A stretch of 64,000 nucleotides of DNA, taken from contig NZ_JAUYGV010000008.1 of NCBI RefSeq assembly GCF_030690345.1, positions 684,433-748,432 on the forward strand, written 5' to 3'. The notes under the pieces were generated by a model. It saw only the letters and a program-made list of their open reading frames with translations, was not told the DNA's origin and ran no database searches. Below, one piece after another: positions 1-8,674 of the stretch (position 1 is its first letter; each line of letters opens with the position of its first letter). Both the position numbers and the translations under genes were made by a program. This DNA comes from Rheinheimera sp. (GTDB lineage: Bacteria > Pseudomonadota > Gammaproteobacteria > Enterobacterales > Alteromonadaceae).

Positions 1-1408
1 ACTGTTGGTAAATGGCACCGGTGGCGCCACCAAAGAACGCCATAGGCACAAATACCGCCGACAGCACCAAACCAATACCCACCAGCGCGCCGGTGATCTG
101 GCCCATCGATTTACGCGTGGCTTCTACCGGGCCCAGGCCTTCTTCCGACATAACCCGTTCCACGTTTTCTACTACCACTATGGCGTCATCTACCAGCAAG
201 CCAATCGCCAGTACCATGCCAAACATGGTTAGGGTATTAATGGTAAAGCCAAACAGCGACATAATGCCAAAGGTACCCAGCAATACTACCGGCACCGCCA
301 GCGTAGGAATAAGCGTAGCGCGGAAGTTCTGTAAAAACAGATACATCACCAGAAACACCAGAATAATGGCTTCTATCAGGGTTTGTACTACCGAGCTTAT
401 CGACACCTCCACAAAGGGCGTGGTGTCATACGGGATCACCGTGGTTAAACCTTCGGGGAAATACGGTTTAAGCTCTTCCAGCTTGGCTTTTACCGCGGCG
501 GCGGTATCCAGTGCATTGGCGCCGGTGGCCAGCTCTATCGCTAAACCGGTGGCCATCTTGCCGTTGTAGCGCGCTATTACCGAGTAGTCTTCACCACCCA
601 GCTCTATCCGTGCCACATCAGACAGCTTTACCATAGCGCCGTCGGCATTAACTTTCAGTAAAATCTGGCCAAATTCTTCTGCCGACGTCAGCCGGGTTTG
701 CGCCAAAATAGCGGCATTAAACTGCTGGCCTGGTAAGGCCGGTGCTCCGCCTAACTGGCCGGCGGTTACCTGATTATTCTGCACCTGAATAGCCGACGTT
801 ACATCAGCCGGGGTCAGTTGATACTGGTTCAGCTTGTCGGCATCTAACCACACCCGCATCGCATACTGGCTGCCAAACACCTGCACATTGCCCACACCTG
901 TGGTGCGGCTGAGCGGATCTTTAACATTGGCCACAACAAAATCGGCAATGTCGTCGCGTGCCAGGCTGCCGTCTTCGGAGATAAAGCCCACTACCATCAG
1001 GAAGCCGCCGCTGGATTTGGCTACCCGTACGCCGTTTTGCTGCACTTCCTGCGGCAATAACGGCAACGCCTGCTGCAGTTTGTTTTGCACCTGCACCTGG
1101 GCAATATCGGCATCGGTGCCGGTTTCAAAGGTCAGGGTCAGGCTAACGTTACCGGACGAGTCCGAGTTGGCCGACATATACATCAGGTTATCCAGGCCAT
1201 TCATCGCCTGCTCTATTACCTGGGTTACCGCATCTTCTGCCGTTTGCGCCGAGGCACCACGGTAAGAGGCGCTGATACTGATTGCCGGCGGCGCAATACG
1301 CGGGTATTGCTCTATCGGCAGTTGTTTAATTGATAACAACCCGGCCAGCATAATCACTATTGCGATTACCCAGGCAAAAATGGGCCTGTTTATAAAGAAA
1401 TTCGCCAT
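1..1408 (-). CDS. Efflux RND transporter permease subunit (AcrB/MexB-like), N-terminal part; gene continues past the left edge
   Basis: Minus-strand frame from ATG at 1408 reads [36 protein letters not shown]..., with the RND motif [23 protein letters not shown]; next to an adaptor gene. Confidence 0.93.
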   Translation of the reverse strand, partial: MANFFINRPIFAWVIAIVIMLAGLLSIKQLPIEQYPRIAPPAISISASYRGASAQTAEDAVTQVIEQAMNGLDNLMYMSANSDSSGNVSLTLTFETGTDADIAQVQVQNKLQQALPLLPQEVQQNGVRVAKSSGGFLMVVGFISEDGSLARDDIADFVVANVKDPLSRTTGVGNVQVFGSQYAMRVWLDADKLNQYQLTPADVTSAIQVQNNQVTAGQLGGAPALPGQQFNAAILAQTRLTSAEEFGQILLKVNADGAMVKLSDVARIELGGEDYSVIARYNGKMATGLAIELATGANALDTAAAVKAKLEELKPYFPEGLTTVIPYDTTPFVEVSISSVVQTLIEAIILVFLVMYLFLQNFRATLIPTLAVPVVLLGTFGIMSLFGFTINTLTMFGMVLAIGLLVDDAIVVVENVERVMSEEGLGPVEATRKSMGQITGALVGIGLVLSAVFVPMAFFGGATGAIYQQ

Positions 1409-1420
1409 CTGCTACCCCTG

Positions 1421-2566
1421 TTATTCTGTCGCAGTCTGGCTGATGGCAGCCGGTGCGTCTACTACCCGCACCGCAGCGCCCGGCCGTACTTTTTGCAAAC
1501 CTGCCACTATTACTTTGTCACCGGCTTGCAGGCCGGACAGCACCTGCCAGCTTTGCTCAACCGAGCGGCCGGTTTCAATTACGCGGGCTTCCACTTTATT
1601 TTCACTGTTCACCAGCATTACCGAGGCCTGGCCTTTTGGCGTGCGGCTTACCGCAGCCTGCGGCACTAACAGTGCATTATCATCGGTACCATGGTGCAAG
1701 CGTGCCCGCACAAACATGCCCGGCAGTAAGTCGCCGGTTTCATTCGGAAATACCGCCCGCAGCGTTACCATACCGGTGCCCGGGTCTACATTAACTTCAG
1801 AAAACTGCAGGCTGCCTTTATGGCCATATTCGCTGCCATCATCCAGCAGCAAATCCACGCTGACCTTGCCGCTGGTATCACCGCGCATCTGTTTTTTCAG
1901 CTTTAACAGCTCAGAGCTGGACTGGGTTAAATCAACATAAATCGGGTCTAACTGGCGAATAGTCGCCATTACCTGGGTTTGGTTGGCGGTTAACAGCGCG
2001 CCCTCAGTTACCAGCGAGCGGCCAATTTGGCCGGCAATCGGCGCGGTAATCTCGGTGTAGTCCAGGTTTATTTGTGCGCTTTGCAGTGCTGCTGCACTGC
2101 TGGCTACCGCGGCATCGGCTTGCATTAACGTAGCCTGAGCATCGTCAAAATCCTGCTGGCTTACTGCCTTGCCGCCTAACAAGCCCTTAAAACGCTCGGC
2201 TTTTAACTTAGCGTTATGCTGCACCGCCTTGCTGCTGGCCAGGTTGGCTTTGGCATTGGCTAATGCCGCCTGATACGGCGCGGCATCAATTTTGTACAGC
2301 ACCTGGCCGGCTTCTACCAGCTGGCCTTCGGTAAATAAGCGCTGCTTTAAAATACCGTTTACCTGCGGCCGGATTTCCGCCTGGCGGTAATCGGTAGTAC
2401 GGCCGGGTAATTCAGTGGTTAATGCCAACGCCGTGGTGGCAACTGTTACTACTTCTACTTCTGTCGCAGCGGCCGCTCCTTGCGCAGCGCCCTGTTGTGG
2501 CTCACTGCAGGCCGCCAGTACCAATGCCGCCAGCGCAACAGTGAACAGTTTTACATTTACACGCAT
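1421..2566 (-). CDS. Efflux RND transporter periplasmic adaptor subunit (AcrA/MexA-like lipoprotein)
   Basis: MRVNVKLFTVALAALVLAACSEPQ lipobox; membrane-fusion protein pattern (LPGRTTDYRQAEIRPQVNGIL...). Start 2566 preferred over the ORF-track start at 2605. Confidence 0.92.
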   Translation of the reverse strand: MRVNVKLFTVALAALVLAACSEPQQGAAQGAAAATEVEVVTVATTALALTTELPGRTTDYRQAEIRPQVNGILKQRLFTEGQLVEAGQVLYKIDAAPYQAALANAKANLASSKAVQHNAKLKAERFKGLLGGKAVSQQDFDDAQATLMQADAAVASSAAALQSAQINLDYTEITAPIAGQIGRSLVTEGALLTANQTQVMATIRQLDPIYVDLTQSSSELLKLKKQMRGDTSGKVSVDLLLDDGSEYGHKGSLQFSEVNVDPGTGMVTLRAVFPNETGDLLPGMFVRARLHHGTDDNALLVPQAAVSRTPKGQASVMLVNSENKVEARVIETGRSVEQSWQVLSGLQAGDKVIVAGLQKVRPGAAVRVVDAPAAISQTATE

Positions 2567-2631
2567 ACAAACTCCTGTGAGACACTGCCCGAACAAGCCG
2601 TGCACAGCTTAGGCAGAATAAGAACGGCAAT

Positions 2632-2653
2632 ATACATACAAGCTTGTATGTAT
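2632..2653. promoter_or_regulatory. Perfect 22-bp palindrome, likely TetR/AcrR-type operator of the efflux operon
   Basis: ATACATACAAGCTTGTATGTAT is self-complementary and lies about 65 bp upstream of the adaptor start. Confidence 0.65.
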
Positions 2654-2767
2654 TCAATAAGGCACCGGCCTGGCCGCGACCAACGGCAGAAAAAAGCTGA
2701 CCAACAACCATCAGTGCAGTATAGACTGTCAGGATCCGGATACCGTTTTTACAACCACAGGTGATAT

Positions 2768-3166
2768 ATGAGTATTGAACTGCGTAAAAGTGACAGCGGC
2801 ATTTACCGCCAAACCATTCGTATTAACCAGCACACAGTGTTTGCCGATGTCGCCAAAGATTTAGGCGGCGATAACAGCGCACCCGACCCGCACGACTACT
2901 ACGACGCCGCCCTGGCCGCCTGCAAAGCCATCACGGTAATGATGTACGCCAAACGTAAACAACTGCCGCTGGATTATATAGATGTAGTAATAGAGCGCGA
3001 CAACAGCCGCGAAGCGCAGGGGGTATATGTGTTAAACGTGCAGCTAAAACTGTTGGGTAGTCTAACCGACGAGCAAAAAAGCCAGCTGACAACCATCGCC
3101 GGCAAATGTCCGATACATAAGCTGATGACAGAAGTCAGTACAGAGATTAATACCAGCTATAGCTAA
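2768..3166 (+). CDS. OsmC family protein
   Basis: Ohr/OsmC-like layout: DPHDYYDAALAACKAITVMMYAKRKQLPLDYIDVVIER...KCPIHKLMTE. Confidence 0.85.
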   Translation: MSIELRKSDSGIYRQTIRINQHTVFADVAKDLGGDNSAPDPHDYYDAALAACKAITVMMYAKRKQLPLDYIDVVIERDNSREAQGVYVLNVQLKLLGSLTDEQKSQLTTIAGKCPIHKLMTEVSTEINTSYS

Positions 3167-3801
3167 CCGGCTTGTAGCTTACGCTGGCGCCGGCGGCCAG
3201 CCATTAATGCCGCCAGGCCCAGGCTAAAAGCAGCAATACCGGCAGGCGCGGGCACTTCAGCTGCAACTTGAATGGGTGCAGCACTAACCTGAACCGCATC
3301 CAGCAGGTTACCCATAGTGCCTTGATTTAACGAAGTAAAACGTAAAGTGGTATTGCTTGTTTCGGCAATAAAATAGTTGTTGTAGTGCGCCCAACCCTGC
3401 GTCGTATGGTCATCAAACAACCAGCTGGTATCGCCTAACGACAGCTCAAACTGCTCATTATTATTACTGCGGGCGCGATAGTAAAAACTAAACTGATACT
3501 GCTGGCCAATGTCAGTGGCAAAGCTTTGGAAAATAGACCAGGCCCCCTGGTTATCACCATGGGCATTGAGTTCAATAAAATACTGACCACTCATAGCCTG
3601 CACGCCGTTCATGTCGTGCCAGATTTCCATGTTACTACCTTGCCAACCATCTATCTGGCTACTGGACATCCAGCTCCAGCTGCCTGCATTAACGGTATTG
3701 GCTTCAAAATCGCCGTTTACGATCAGCCCGGCATGGCTGCTGAAACTGCCTAACATCAGTGCCGCAGCACCAACTACCCGACCAGCTGCTTGAGATAACA
3801 T
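3163..3801 (-). CDS. Exported protein with PEP-CTERM-like (VPAPA variant) C-terminal sorting signal
   Basis: N-terminal signal peptide; GLIVNGDFEANT... domain; C-terminal VPAPAGIAAFSLGLAALMAGRRRQRK. Confidence 0.72.
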   Translation of the reverse strand: MLSQAAGRVVGAAALMLGSFSSHAGLIVNGDFEANTVNAGSWSWMSSSQIDGWQGSNMEIWHDMNGVQAMSGQYFIELNAHGDNQGAWSIFQSFATDIGQQYQFSFYYRARSNNNEQFELSLGDTSWLFDDHTTQGWAHYNNYFIAETSNTTLRFTSLNQGTMGNLLDAVQVSAAPIQVAAEVPAPAGIAAFSLGLAALMAGRRRQRKLQAG

Positions 3802-4191
3802 ATTGATCCCTCAACTTTTTAGTATCAAACCGGCAAATCCGGCCGGCACAGCAATATGAAACACGCTGCTATCATACAATGTGACAAACACAAATACGAA
3901 CAAATAATAACCAATATGCAGACGCCAACATGTGCGGAAGCACACATAAGCCGCAGCAAAATAGCAAGAAGCATTATTTCCTGTGTACAGCATCAATTGC
4001 GACCCGGCTAAAAAAGGTCTTAAATAAGGCCGTTATAGCATCGATCATTCTGGAACAACCAAACGCGAAAACTCTGCGAACACTTAACTTATACACTGAT
4101 CCTGCATCAGCAATACAAAAATGTACCGCTTTGAAATAATAAAGAACACAGGTAGTATCAAGGCGTTTGTAGCGAAATCGCGGCCAGATAA

Positions 4192-4788
4192 ATGTCATTT
4201 GAAACAATAGATTATTACAACCGGCATGCAGCGGAATATGCAGAGGAGACAGTTAACGTCGACATAGCTGCACTGTATGCTGAGTTTCTGCCTATGGTAA
4301 AACCCGGCGGCCATATTCTTGATGCCGGTTGCGGCAGTGGCCGTGATGCCGGTTATTTTAAGCAGCAAGGTTTTACCGTCAGTGCTTTTGATGCCAGTGC
4401 CGCAATGGCGAAAATTGCCAGTGAGCGTTTACACCAAACTGTTGCAGTGCATAGCTTTGAGCAACTGGATAAAAAAGAAACCTTTGATGGCATTTGGTGT
4501 TGCGCCAGCTTGCTTCATGTCGCAGACAAAGCCTTGCCTGATGTTTTTTCCCGTTTACAACGCGCGCTTAAACCCAATGCAGTGCTGTATGCATCCTTTA
4601 AATATGGCGATGGTGAGCGTAGTAAAGACGGCCGCAACTTTACCGATATGAACGAGCCAAAACTGGCTAAATTAGTCGCAGATATAGCCGGACTGACGCT
4701 CAGCAAAACCTGGTTGACGCAGGATAAGCGTCCACAGCGTAGTGATGAAATGTGGTTTAATGCACTGCTGAAGAAGGACGCTGTTTAG
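4192..4788 (+). CDS. Class I SAM-dependent methyltransferase (small-molecule type)
   Basis: HILDAGCGSGRDAGYFKQQGFTVSAFDASAAMAKIA motif I/II. Confidence 0.85.
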   Translation: MSFETIDYYNRHAAEYAEETVNVDIAALYAEFLPMVKPGGHILDAGCGSGRDAGYFKQQGFTVSAFDASAAMAKIASERLHQTVAVHSFEQLDKKETFDGIWCCASLLHVADKALPDVFSRLQRALKPNAVLYASFKYGDGERSKDGRNFTDMNEPKLAKLVADIAGLTLSKTWLTQDKRPQRSDEMWFNALLKKDAV

Positions 4789-4790
4789 CT

Positions 4791-6323
4791 ATGGCCGGCA
4801 TGCAAGAGCAACTGGACTTTATTGCCTATATTCAGCGTATGTTGGCTGAAGGCGACTTCAGTGCAACATACAAGTTTGCTCTGCTGCACGCTATTGCCGA
4901 TGTCTGCGTCGAGCATCCGCTGCAACAACCAGACAGTGAACTGGTGATTACATTGGATCAACTGGTGGATAAGTTGATCCTGCTGTACTGGCATCATGCG
5001 GTACCTTTTGCCCCCGCTGCCAATGGTGATGCCGCGCTGCTCAAGCAAAACTCAGGCAAGCAGTCCAAAGTTATCAGCGTGTTGTATCAGTGTCAGCAAA
5101 ACAATATCCGTAATATCCGCCAGTTAAAACTCAGCCAGTACTGGCCTGCTATTTATCGCGCAACGCTGGCGACATTGAAAGACGGCCCGTTATGGCGGCT
5201 GCAAATTTTGTCCAAGCAGGCGGAATGTTTTTTATATCCGCATAGCAACAGTAATAAGTTTATCAAGCTGAACCCCGGCATTGCCTATTCGTTCCGCCGC
5301 TTTTACGATCTGGTGGTGTATCTGGCAAAAAATGCCTGGCTGCAAAAAATTCAGAGTATTAAAGACAATCAGCAATTGTTGGGCTCACAAAGTCAGCTGC
5401 AGCAGTTTTTGTTTGGTGTAGACAGAAATGCGCTAAACAAAGCACGACCAGTACTTATCGAGATCCAGCGTGGGCTATGTTTTTACTGCCATAAACCGTT
5501 AAAAGACCAAAGCAGCGCCGACGTTGATCACTTTATTCCATTCGCCCGCTACTCTACCGATCTGGGCCATAACTTTGTTGCCGCTCACAGCAGTTGTAAT
5601 AACAGCAAGCGTGATTATCTGGCGGCGCAGGTACATCGCGATAACTGGCAGGAACAAAACCTGGTGCAACATGCAGCAGTGCTGAGTACAGAACTGGCGG
5701 CCTATTTTTTCTGCGATGCAGCGAAATCGCTGGCAGTCAGTGACTGGGCCTACGGCGTTGCGCAGGCCAATGGTGCCAAACTATGGCTGAACAAAGATGA
5801 ATTTGTCGTTGCCGGCGCTGCTCAGCTTGTCCAGACTAACCCCGAGACAATGCGCATTGCGCCAGTTGCCGCTAATGATGCGCCGGCAATAACAACTGCC
5901 GATGATAGTTTGCGCCTGTGCTACTTTCCCAATCTTAAAATTGCCTGTGGTCATTTTAAAACCGGCAATATCAGCGAGGCCGAACAATGGCCCGCCCCGG
6001 CTGGTTTTGGCAGCCTGAACCCTGCTAAACACTTTTTAGCCCGCGCCAGCGGCAACTCGATGAACGGTGGAAAAACCCCGATATTAGACGGCCAACTACT
6101 ATTGCTGGAGCTGATCAGCCCAACCAGCGCCGGTTCACTACAAAACTGTACCGTTGCCATAGAACGCCAGGATCAAAGTGGTGATAACCAATACCTGCTG
6201 CGTGATGTGAAAAAAATCGCCGACGGGCAGTATCTGCTGATCGCCAAAAACCCCGATTATCCGCCTCTGGCGGCCGATGAAACCATGCGAACTTTTGCCA
6301 GGCTAAAAGGTATAGTGGAATAA
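4791..6323 (+). CDS. HNH endonuclease domain protein with LexA/S24-like C-terminal domain
   Basis: HNH-type core CFYCHKPLKDQSSADVDHFIPFARYSTDLGHNFVAAHSSCNNSKRDY; C-terminus ARASGNSMNGGKTPILDGQLLLLELI...YLLRDVKKIADGQYLLIAKNPDYPP resembles the S24 Ser/Lys layout. Confidence 0.75.
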   Translation: MAGMQEQLDFIAYIQRMLAEGDFSATYKFALLHAIADVCVEHPLQQPDSELVITLDQLVDKLILLYWHHAVPFAPAANGDAALLKQNSGKQSKVISVLYQCQQNNIRNIRQLKLSQYWPAIYRATLATLKDGPLWRLQILSKQAECFLYPHSNSNKFIKLNPGIAYSFRRFYDLVVYLAKNAWLQKIQSIKDNQQLLGSQSQLQQFLFGVDRNALNKARPVLIEIQRGLCFYCHKPLKDQSSADVDHFIPFARYSTDLGHNFVAAHSSCNNSKRDYLAAQVHRDNWQEQNLVQHAAVLSTELAAYFFCDAAKSLAVSDWAYGVAQANGAKLWLNKDEFVVAGAAQLVQTNPETMRIAPVAANDAPAITTADDSLRLCYFPNLKIACGHFKTGNISEAEQWPAPAGFGSLNPAKHFLARASGNSMNGGKTPILDGQLLLLELISPTSAGSLQNCTVAIERQDQSGDNQYLLRDVKKIADGQYLLIAKNPDYPPLAADETMRTFARLKGIVE

Positions 6324-6539
6324 GCTCGGCACAGAATAATGATTTGGTTATAGTGCTTAGTTTGGAAGGATGCAAGGCTAAACTTTTGTTTCCAAAAGCG
6401 GACATTGCCGATTTAAATCTCCCACAACTCACTTTTGCTGCATATGTGTTAACTTTAACTGAAGTAGTGACAACTATTTTGAAATTAACTATTTTAATGC
6501 CAAGGTATTCACCTTGTCGCTAATCCAGTTATCAATCTG

Positions 6540-6561
6540 CACTTTAATGTACGTTAAAGTG
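6540..6561. promoter_or_regulatory. Inverted repeat CACTTTAA-TGTACG-TTAAAGTG upstream of ORF 6632
   Basis: Perfect 8-bp arms, 6-bp spacer, about 70 bp upstream of the next start codon. Confidence 0.4.
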
Positions 6562-6631
6562 AAAAAAGTTCTCTAGCGGCGAGCTCGACGCAACTTGCTC
6601 ACTGATTCACATTTCTGTTCGTTAAATTAAA

Positions 6632-6988
6632 ATGAGAGTGTTAATGGCTGAACGCGTAATTCCCTTCGCAGTCAGAACGGTTGATGACAACACAATATCT
6701 GACCTTTTCTGTATTGCTGCTGAGCAAGCAAAAGCTGCTGATAAAGTTTCTGAAGCAATGGATTGTGACGTTACAATTCCATATTCAGAATCAATTTTAG
6801 ATATAATTTTTGATGCCGTTGGTGCACCTGATGACAGTGAGTTTAGAGAACCATTTTTCGAGCTGTTTTTTGATTGGGTGCAATCTGAAACGCAGAGCAT
6901 GCAAGAATTTTTAAAAGAGTTTTACTTGTGTCTTGATGATCATCTGCACATGTATAGCCTCCGTGAGCAAGATAGTGAGAGCACTTGA
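6632..6988 (+). CDS. Hypothetical acidic protein
   Basis: 118-aa ORF in non-overlapping context ahead of the CoiA-like gene; no family recognised. Confidence 0.55.
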   Translation: MRVLMAERVIPFAVRTVDDNTISDLFCIAAEQAKAADKVSEAMDCDVTIPYSESILDIIFDAVGAPDDSEFREPFFELFFDWVQSETQSMQEFLKEFYLCLDDHLHMYSLREQDSEST

Positions 6989-7023
6989 TATCACACCAAT
7001 CATCTAATCAGAGACGTTACTAA

Positions 7024-7995
7024 GTGATAATCAAGGAGCCAAGACACGTTGCTACTGAACTTAGGTACGCGCTGAGAAATGGCATATTTGTGTCAATTGA
7101 GGATCTAGCGGTTACTGAGCGAGGGCTAGCATGTAACTGTGTATGTCCTAATTGCAGTGTTGCATTGGAGGCATGCCTCGGAGAAATCCGCCAACATTAT
7201 TTCAGACACTGCAAAGATTCATCCGATTGTGGTGTAACAAATGAGTCTGCTTTACACGCCTTCGCGAAACAATGTCTCAAAAGTGCTGTTGGGACAGACA
7301 AAGTGTTTAAGATACCCCGAGTTGAAGTTGGTAAAGTCATACCGAAAACATTGAGCGGTGAAATCACTGATTCTGTTATGATTACTGCCGCAGAACTTGA
7401 GTACCGAGATGAAAATACCGGTACGATCACAGACGTAAGGTTAACCACGTCAAATGGTTGGGTTTTGAATGTGGAAATTAAGGTTACTCATGGCATTGAC
7501 GATACCAAAGCTACAAAAATAGTTACAGGTAAAGCGTTCACCTTAGAAATCTCACTTAATACCCACACGCTAACTTTATTCAAGCTGGAGGAAGTAGAAA
7601 AAGATATATTCGGCTTTAATGGCAAGACAGTTTGGAACCATCCAGAAGCGCAGAGTTGGCAGCATAACCCTAAGAATATATACAAAGCCAAGACTGTGGC
7701 ACCTAAACCCAAAACTGATCCACCACCAAGATTATCTCCCAGACAGCAAATCAACATACCCCAAGATGTTAGTTATGAGCTGAAAGACTGCTATCTAAGC
7801 CATGATGTACATGCTGATGATAATGGACTGAATGTTTTACTAGAGTTTTGTGATGAGCATGGTGAGGTATTAAAACTGCCAGTCATAAAATTCAACGCCC
7901 GGTATTACGCATCAATTTTTGAAAAGTTGGAGCCAGGCGCTAAAATCATGGTGATTAGGCATAATGGCGAAGTGGTTAATGTCCGAAAACACTGA
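7024..7995 (+). CDS. CoiA-like protein (zinc-ribbon plus nuclease-like core)
   Basis: CVCPNCSVALEACLGEIRQHYFRHCKDSSDCGVTNESALHAFAKQCLK followed by TDVRLTTSNGWVLNVEIKVTHG (D...ExK); GTG start. Confidence 0.65.
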   Translation: MIIKEPRHVATELRYALRNGIFVSIEDLAVTERGLACNCVCPNCSVALEACLGEIRQHYFRHCKDSSDCGVTNESALHAFAKQCLKSAVGTDKVFKIPRVEVGKVIPKTLSGEITDSVMITAAELEYRDENTGTITDVRLTTSNGWVLNVEIKVTHGIDDTKATKIVTGKAFTLEISLNTHTLTLFKLEEVEKDIFGFNGKTVWNHPEAQSWQHNPKNIYKAKTVAPKPKTDPPPRLSPRQQINIPQDVSYELKDCYLSHDVHADDNGLNVLLEFCDEHGEVLKLPVIKFNARYYASIFEKLEPGAKIMVIRHNGEVVNVRKH

Positions 7996-8014
7996 GCTCA
8001 GACAATCTCAATTT

Positions 8015-8665
8015 TTAATCATGAACAATTGGCAAGCAATCGACGAAGTGATGATGCATCTCTCTTATAGGCTCCATTGCTTCCTCGTAACCAGTCAAAA
8101 TAGATAGCATTTGCATATTTATAGCAGCAACAGCGTTGCAGTTCCGAAGAGAATCATAGATAACCTTGGGTTCATAACCTACGCCATTGCTGACAAGTGC
8201 TGTAAGACCACTGTGTGTAAAGCTATTAAACGCTGAATTGTTAATGCCTCTAAAGTCATTCAACTGGCCGAGGATATGCGCTGGCGCTTCCGAATTATCA
8301 AGCGCTTTAAGCATATCTCCAATCAGGGGTGTTTCCAGCTTTTTTATCTCGTTCGGACCAACGTTGCCCGCTGTTGCGAGTTTATTAAACCAAGCCTCAG
8401 TATCAGCGTACATGAGCCAAAATCCGCGTATCAGGCTTTCGTATTGGGGCCGCATCAACGCAAAGCCTGATGATGTAAAGCCATCAGCAATTAACTTAAG
8501 AGACGATAGTCCATGTTCAAATGACAAAAGACCCGACTGAAAGGCCATTCGCCATTTAAGCTCCGGCACCGCTTCAAGATGCTGTAACTGCTCAACGTGC
8601 TCCGCCATAAAATCATACATCTCAAAGCAGCGTGGCAGTAGCGCTTCTAGTTCTTTTTCGTACAC
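8015..8665 (-). CDS. Hypothetical protein (216 aa, helical; possible DUF6988/DUF5677-like)
   Basis: ORF 9 bp downstream of the ankyrin gene; SSGFALMRPQYESLIRGFWLMYAD... family suggestion is weak. Confidence 0.6.
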   Translation of the reverse strand: MYEKELEALLPRCFEMYDFMAEHVEQLQHLEAVPELKWRMAFQSGLLSFEHGLSSLKLIADGFTSSGFALMRPQYESLIRGFWLMYADTEAWFNKLATAGNVGPNEIKKLETPLIGDMLKALDNSEAPAHILGQLNDFRGINNSAFNSFTHSGLTALVSNGVGYEPKVIYDSLRNCNAVAAINMQMLSILTGYEEAMEPIREMHHHFVDCLPIVHD

Positions 8666-8674
8666 AACTGTTCC

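Noticed and set aside
1453-1940. Long plus-strand ORFs opposite the RND adaptor
   Set aside because: Shadow ORFs of a clear AcrA-like CDS.
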